Assembly (NCBI GenBank): GCA_013398275.1
Contig: VZSE01013530.1
Location: 3,158,718 to 3,222,717 of the forward strand
Direction of reading: 5' to 3'
Source: Promerops cafer
Taxonomy: Eukaryota; Chordata; Aves; Passeriformes; Nectariniidae
Length of the DNA stretch: 64,000 nucleotides
The translations under genes and the position numbers were made by a program. The notes beneath the pieces are model-generated. The model was not told the origin of the DNA. It did no database searches and saw nothing but the letters and a program-made list of their open reading frames with translations. Of this stretch, positions 60,301 to 64,000 are shown piece by piece (within the stretch, counting starts at the first letter, position 1; each line of letters starts with the position of its first letter).

Positions 60301-61676
60301 CTGCTCTCCCTCGTGACAGGCTGTCCCACAGGCAGGACACGCCATTGCCAGCCCTTGTCCTGCCCACTCCCACCCCTCAACACAGGAGAGATCAACCGAG
60401 GTGTAGATGCCCTCGTGCTTCACTCCCTGAGCAGGCCAGCAGAGCTTTCCTGCTCCTGCAGGTGTCCTGGCTTGGGAGGGAGGTTCACAGTCCAGTGCCA
60501 GTGCGTGTCTTCGTACCTGCAGATCCCACCACAGAACATGCAATTACTCTCCCAATTCAAAACAAAAAGGGAGACATTAATGATCCCAGTCACAGCCCAA
60601 TGCACCATTTGAGTGAATGGTACATATGCTAAACAATACATGCATCAGGACTGCATTAATCCACATTTTATATGGATTCCCTCTAGACATTCAGTTTATA
60701 ACCAAGTTGGCTATTTCCCTGTATTTCTCTGGAGTTGGAGGGTGTGAAAAAGACATTTCCATTTCATTGACTAAGTTCCCAAGGGGAGAGTTTATGAAAG
60801 TGCAAGTGCATAATTTACTGCCTGACAAGATGAAGATGGTATCTGGTTTTAAAAAAATAGTGCACCCTGAAAAACAAAATTGCTAGAACAGACATTTGTT
60901 TTCCTTAAGTACCATATTTTAGAAGCATTTAATTTAGCTTAGAAGCACCGTTAAAAATATATGCATTGTAAATTGCAGCTGTATAACACGATATTTATCA
61001 GATAATGTCACTGAATAGTCTCCTGTTGCAATATAAATGCCATGGTATTTATAGAAAATAAATGTTGAAGTAGCGAGCTTTCTTTTCAAAGTGGAAAACC
61101 ATTATCTCATCCAAAAGTCATAAATAAAATCATGAAGGTTTGCTTACAGGGTTGGTTTTAACCATAGGGGGGCTGACATGGACACTCCATCAGTGTTCCC
61201 ATGCAGCAAAGGCATGAGGGAAGCACATGGAATGGGAAACAACGTCTCAGAAAGACCTGAAAGTAGCCAGAAGGACAAGTCAGCTGCTAATGCATTTAAG
61301 GAAAAGAGATAAAGATGGAAAGTCAGGGATTTCTTGATATACAACTTAACATGATACTTATAATTACATTCCTGCAGCACTCTCCTGGCTTCATGAATTT
61401 ATCTTTCTGTGGTTCTGCTCCTTTAACCACTTTTTGAATGGTTCACATGATGTATTGGTTGCTTCTTTCTCTCTCTGTTTTCTCTCTGCATTTTTCTTTG
61501 GACAAACCAAATCCACGGATCCTCTTCGATGATCATACTCAAAATTACTGGTTATCTGCCTTTCCATGCTCACTTCTTTCTCACACACTTTGGTCTGCCT
61601 TGTAACCTCACACGGTCAGAGCTGAGGCTGGATGTGCTGAGCTGAGGCAAATCCCTCATTCTTCTCACCAAGTTCC

Positions 61677-61744
61677 TCCATCCATCCATCCATCCATCCA
61701 TCCATCCATCCATCCATCCATCCATCCATCCATCCATCCATCCA
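61677..61744. repeat. (TCCA)17 microsatellite
   Basis: Seventeen perfect tandem TCCA units over 68 bases (61677-61744), with no interruption. A short GGATGGATGG on the plus strand 130 bases further right is the reverse-complement motif. It reads as a Trp-Met-Asp-Gly repeat in a spurious minus-strand frame. Confidence 0.98.
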
Positions 61745-62661
61745 ATCTCCCAGTCAGAGGAGCAACGCACACCTGGCATGGCTCAACTGGTACATTGTCA
61801 AAAGCATTTTATATGATGAATGATATGATGAACACCAAAAATGTATGTCTAAAATAACTTTTACATACCAGAAGTGGCTGGATGGATGGACAGCTGGATC
61901 ACTGACACATCAGCCATGGAGGGGAAGCAGAACACATCAGCAGAACACACCACACAACAGCACCCAGGTTTCTGGGCCACATTCAGGAGAAGATCTGTCA
62001 GTCTTGGTAGCTCCTTGGAGAGAGGGTCCCACACTGAGCATTTCCCATCCATGAACACTGAGGACCTCTAGGCTATGCACCATATTAGTAAAATATCACA
62101 GCAACAAGAGCATGGAGACATGTTAGATCACCAGTTCTGTTGTCTCCTGGGACAGGATTACAGCCCTTCTGCAGAGGATGCTACTGATTTGAATTTACCT
62201 TTTCCCTTTGAAAGTAGCCACTCTTTGCTAGCCCTCCCAGGCTGCTGAGCAGCTCCACGTCTGTCTGAGCTCCATGGATGAGCTTTGGTGAGCTCCACAG
62301 ATGACAGGCAGCCATTGAAGCAACAATTCCTGCATGCCAGGACTTTAACACATTGTATATGCAATGCAGCCCCCCTTTATAGTGGTTATAATCTTCAAAT
62401 CAATCCTACCTGGCAGTGGAAGTTTAACATTAATGACTTTCTTATTATGGATGGAAAAACCTTTCAGAGCTAATGAGCAGAACAAGATTGCTTGGCTCCT
62501 AGCTGAGGAGGTGACACTGCGGTCACGACCAACACTTGGAGCAGAGCTGTGCAGTGCTTGCTTTAGCACAGCCCGAAGAGTTTGTCTGGCAGTTACACTG
62601 CCTCTGCCTTTGGAGATGAGACCTGAGCTCAAAAAACGCTTTAAGGGTCTCAGCTCCTTAA

Positions 62662-62905
62662 AATAAAGATATCAGGAAAAGGTTCTTCACCCAGAGGGTG
62701 GTCGCAAACAGGAACAGGCTCCCCAGGGAATGGTCACAACACCAAGCCTGACAGAACTCGAGGAGCATTTGGACAATGTCCAAATTCCCTTCAGACACCC
62801 TCAGGCACGTGGTGGGACTTCTGGGGTCCTGTTCAGGGCCAGGAGTTAGACTCGATGATCTGTGTGGGTCCCTTCCAGTTCAGGTCATTCTGTGACTCTA
62901 TGAGT
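62662..62905 (+). mobile_element. CR1 LINE 3' fragment
   Basis: In plus orientation: GATATCAGGAAAAGGTTCTT, CACCCAGAGGGTGGTCGC, GGAACAGGCTCCCCAGGGAA, a CACCAAGCCTGACAGA segment, CAGGGCCAGGAGTTAGACTC, GATGATCTGTGTGGGTCCCT, TCCAGTTCAGGTCATTCTGT and a final GACTCTATGAG. It is a well-preserved CR1 tail of a subfamily different from the copies in the JADE2 introns. Confidence 0.93.
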
Positions 62906-63269
62906 GCTATCAGCAGGGAGGAGGCAGCTACCCATCACCCAGCCCTCGACCCAGATGCATCACCCTTCCCTGCAGCAGGAGCTGGGACTGTGGTCCCAGG
63001 TGAAGCCTTGCTCTCCCCAGCCAGGGACAGCTGCTGAGGTGCGAAATGGGGGGGTTCAGTTTAATTTTATCTTGACAGCCAGGAGAAATCAGGACCCGAC
63101 CAGTTACACATTTAATTTCCAAGCTGGTCCCGCAGGGCAGGAGGAGCGGGTGAGCCAGGGAGGGTGAGCTCCTGCCCCAAGCGTGCCAGGCATCCCGCAG
63201 TGCCCTGGGGTGGTGGCATCTGCCCTGGCATACCTCAGGGAGCAGCAGCCGCAAGCCTGGCTGCTGGAG

Positions 63270-63480
63270 GAAAAATAAACAGCTACAGTGAGTCACAAAG
63301 GCAAGCGGCATATGACGGGGACAGGTACTTATGCAAATAAACTGTTAACACCCAGCCAGACAGAGCTGATAAGCCTCCTAGGCCAGCTGGAGGCTTCTTC
63401 ATCCTGCTGGGGGGAGGAGGAGGAAAACGGCTCTAGGACAACAATAGAAAACCGAAAAGCAAGAGCGAGGCAGCTCTGGA
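63270..63480. promoter_or_regulatory. Candidate distal element upstream of JADE2 (AP-1/octamer motifs)
   Basis: A perfect AP-1-type TGAGTCAC at 63289-63296, a perfect POU octamer ATGCAAAT at 63331-63338, GTTAAC at 63344-63349 and GCTGATAAGC near 63365 lie within 100 bases of unique sequence. It is about 7.5 kb upstream of the CpG island. Regulatory role is inferred from motif clustering. Confidence 0.35.
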
Positions 63481-63521
63481 AAGGTTGCACAGGGATGCCT
63501 GGTTTGGCTACCAGTCTGCTG

Positions 63522-63541
63522 CACCCTGCCATGGCAGGGTG
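63522..63541. repeat. Perfect 20-bp palindrome
   Basis: CACCCTGCCA followed directly by its exact inverted repeat TGGCAGGGTG, with no spacer. The centre is CCATGG. The TGCCA/TGGCA halves resemble an NFI half-site pair without the usual spacing. No repeat family was recognised around it. Confidence 0.8.
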
Positions 63542-64000
63542 TCCCTGGGCTGCTCTACTTCCAGAAGCATCCTGCCGTGCCAGCGTGGGTTAGTGTGTGC
63601 CGTGGTGCCCATCACTGAGATCTCCTGGGGGTGCTGGGCGCCTGCCAGGACACATTTCCCCACACGCCCGCGGCAGCAAGGTACTCCATCCTGCAGCAAA
63701 GTTTGAGATTTGTGGGGCTGTGGCACAGGGGCTGCACGGGGGGCTGCCTTCCCCCTGTTTGGAATAGCCCTGTAACTCTTCCCCCTGCCCTCTCAGCTGA
63801 CCAACGCCCTCAGGAGCATGAATGAGGCAAATCATCCTTCTGCAACGCTGCCGGGGATCCCCCAGGATCCCCATATCTGGCCTGGCTGGGCTACTGATAA
63901 TCAGATAGAGGGGTTTAAAATAATCAAGCCTAAGCAGCTGAAAACCAAACTGGAATAGGTAATGGGGTCAGAAAAACACTTCAGGGCACAGCCAGGGGCT

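Larger units (their letters stand above)
55780..64000. other. Upstream flanking (intergenic) region
   Basis: Eight kilobases upstream of the JADE2 CpG island. No exon of a neighbouring gene could be recognised on either strand. Contents listed separately: a TCCA microsatellite, two CR1 remnants, a palindrome and a candidate distal element. Smaller low-complexity tracts occur at 55892-55909 (AAT), 59568-59579 (A run) and 59799-59816 (TTG). In mammals the genes beyond the JADE2 5' end include CDKN2AIPNL and UBE2B, which would be expected further right if synteny holds. Confidence 0.6.

Noticed and set aside
61570..61779. Trp-Met-Asp-Gly repeat ORF
   Set aside because: It is the translation of the TCCA microsatellite.
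1..64000. CRISPR arrays, prokaryotic operons, tRNA or rRNA genes, intact retroviral or DNA transposons
   Set aside because: I searched by eye for spaced direct repeats, operon-like gene packing, tRNA arms and transposase or integrase motifs. None were found, and the window is ordinary avian intronic and flanking DNA.

Overview
This window is vertebrate nuclear DNA from a bird. Two things show this. At least seven degenerate CR1 LINE fragments, the dominant avian retrotransposon, are scattered on both strands. Six short exons with canonical splice sites join in frame into a vertebrate chromatin protein. No bacterial, phage or organellar gene organisation is present. The species cannot be resolved from the sequence alone.

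The only protein-coding gene I can support is the 5' part of JADE2 (PHF15), on the minus strand. It reads from high to low coordinates. Six coding exons lie at 48351-48294, 45841-45756, 34660-34503, 18195-18026, 8442-8231 and 4515-4348. Together they give 852 nt, or 284 codons: the N-terminus, the conserved N-terminal JADE block, the Enhancer-of-Polycomb-like segment, all of PHD finger 1 and the start of the second zinc-binding unit. Every junction keeps frame and has GT..AG ends. The rest of the protein must lie left of base 1. JADE2 is a scaffold of the HBO1 (KAT7)-ING4/5-MEAF6 histone acetyltransferase complex and a reported ubiquitin ligase for LSD1.

Layout from left to right: 1-4347 intron leaving the window; 4.3-8.4 kb the two exons that split PHD1; 8.4-18 kb intron with two CR1 copies and TAAT-rich candidate enhancers; 18.0-18.2 kb the EPL-like exon; 18.2-34.5 kb a 16.3 kb intron with three CR1 copies, a 16-copy 15-bp minisatellite and a CpG cluster near 31 kb; 34.5-34.7 kb exon 3; 34.7-45.8 kb intron with a 39-bp tandem repeat, an old CR1, a GATA-rich candidate enhancer at 37.7-38.0 kb and a CpG cluster at 39.8-40.0 kb; 45.8-48.4 kb the two N-terminal exons. 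The ATG abuts a splice acceptor, so at least one 5' untranslated exon probably lies further right. CpG-rich DNA at 52.0-52.3 kb and especially 53.9-55.8 kb is the likely promoter region. The larger island is interrupted by a 992-base assembly gap and carries a 72-base TG/CG alternating tract. From 55.8 to 64 kb is upstream intergenic DNA with a TCCA microsatellite, CR1 remnants and a candidate distal element.

Nearly all other open frames are chance ORFs, read through repeats, CpG-rich DNA or the N gap. I found no convincing tRNA, rRNA, CRISPR array, intact transposon or undescribed gene system. The most interesting material is regulatory and structural: the gapped promoter, the CpG-decay pattern of the minisatellite, and several intronic blocks that look like conserved non-coding elements.
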